Shown piece by piece: positions 6,522-6,949 of a stretch of 6,949 bases of DNA. This DNA comes from Syntrophaceae bacterium UBA3084 (GTDB lineage: Bacteria; Desulfobacterota; Syntrophia; Syntrophales; UBA6807): NCBI GenBank assembly GCA_002367335.1, contig DFBI01000117.1, positions 1 through 6,949 of the forward strand. Direction: 5' to 3'. Each line of letters starts with the position of its first letter. The first letter of the stretch is position 1. Under the pieces are notes generated by a model that saw only the letters and a program-made list of their open reading frames with translations, was not told where the DNA came from and searched no databases. A program made the translations under genes and the position numbers.

Positions 6522-6949
6522 ATGAAATTGCCGATCGAGAACAGAAAATATGCAACTGAAATAACCGCAGATGATAACGGAGAACACGTGCGTATCGCGG
6601 GTTGGGTACATGAGAAGCGGGATCTCGGCGGTGTCTTTTTCCTTATCGTGCGAGATCGTGAAGGCTTTGCTCAGGTTACACTACACAAGCGAAAAGTAGA
6701 TAAGGAGCTGTTTGAGCGGGCGAAGAAAGTCCCTCGTGAATCGGTCGTGGCGATAGAAGGGATGGTAAAGGGCGAGCAAAAAGCGCCGAATGGTTATGAG
6801 CTCATACCCGAACGGATAGAAGTGTTGAGCGTGGCATCGCACGTTTTACCCTTAGATACCACGGGCAAAGTGGGTGCGGAGTTGGATACGCGGTTGGACG
6901 CGCGATTCATGGACGTGAGAACCGGGAGAACAAAGCATATCTTTATCAT
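6522..6949 (+). CDS. aspS: Aspartyl-tRNA synthetase, archaeal type, 3'-truncated
   Basis: This class II synthetase charges tRNA with aspartate in the cytoplasm. Only the first 142 codons are in the window. They cover the N-terminal OB-fold that binds the tRNA anticodon (about 20-105; GWVHEKRDLGG at 27-37, VRDREGFAQVTL at 43-54) and the hinge with the family signature PLDTTGKV (110-117) and AELDTRLDARFMDVR (119-133). The catalytic domain with motifs 1-3 lies beyond the edge. The sequence is the archaeal/eukaryotic form, not the longer bacterial one. By my alignment from memory to Thermococcus AspRS, His30 and Pro89 stand where the asparagine-excluding enzyme has Trp26 and Lys85, which points to a non-discriminating enzyme that also makes Asp-tRNA(Asn). 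The ATG start matches the family N-terminus. No Shine-Dalgarno precedes it, and a TATA-like box sits about 28 nt upstream, fitting a leaderless mRNA. Confidence 0.93.
   Translation, partial: MKLPIENRKYATEITADDNGEHVRIAGWVHEKRDLGGVFFLIVRDREGFAQVTLHKRKVDKELFERAKKVPRESVVAIEGMVKGEQKAPNGYELIPERIEVLSVASHVLPLDTTGKVGAELDTRLDARFMDVRTGRTKHIFI

Overview
The two ends of this window are archaeal. At the left is the 3' part of a HerA-type DNA-translocase ATPase gene (+ strand, cut off before its Walker A motif). At the right is the 5' third of an archaeal-type aspartyl-tRNA synthetase gene (+ strand, running off the end). TATA-like AT boxes about 25 nt upstream of start codons also fit an archaeal host. By eye it looks euryarchaeal (methanogen or methanotroph-like), but I cannot fix a genus.

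Between them, all on the minus strand, lies what looks like an acquired block. From right to left it holds a type III restriction-modification pair: mod (adenine methyltransferase and specificity subunit), then res (ATP-dependent restriction subunit), overlapping by 8 nt with a strong Shine-Dalgarno inside the end of mod. After a 208-nt gap comes a 152-residue zinc-cysteine protein of unknown function. That gap holds a 76-nt imperfect palindrome just after res which resembles an integron attC site in the matching orientation. By hand count mod-res is about 30-42 % GC, against about 47-63 % in sampled lines of herA and aspS. The central target-recognition part of mod is lower still, about 29 %.

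The restriction system is of a known class, and its key motifs look intact: DPPY and the SAM-binding loop in Mod; Walker A, DEAH, motif VI and a C-terminal PD-ExK nuclease in Res. It should therefore be functional. Less ordinary points are the attC-like palindrome beside a restriction operon in an archaeal setting, a short ORF coupled by ATGA to the herA stop that may be the stump of a displaced operon partner, the undescribed cysteine protein, a single AT box that could drive both mod and aspS, and AspRS residues that predict a non-discriminating enzyme. I see no CRISPR array, tRNA, rRNA, insertion sequence or transposase, and no gene-free stretch longer than 300 bases.
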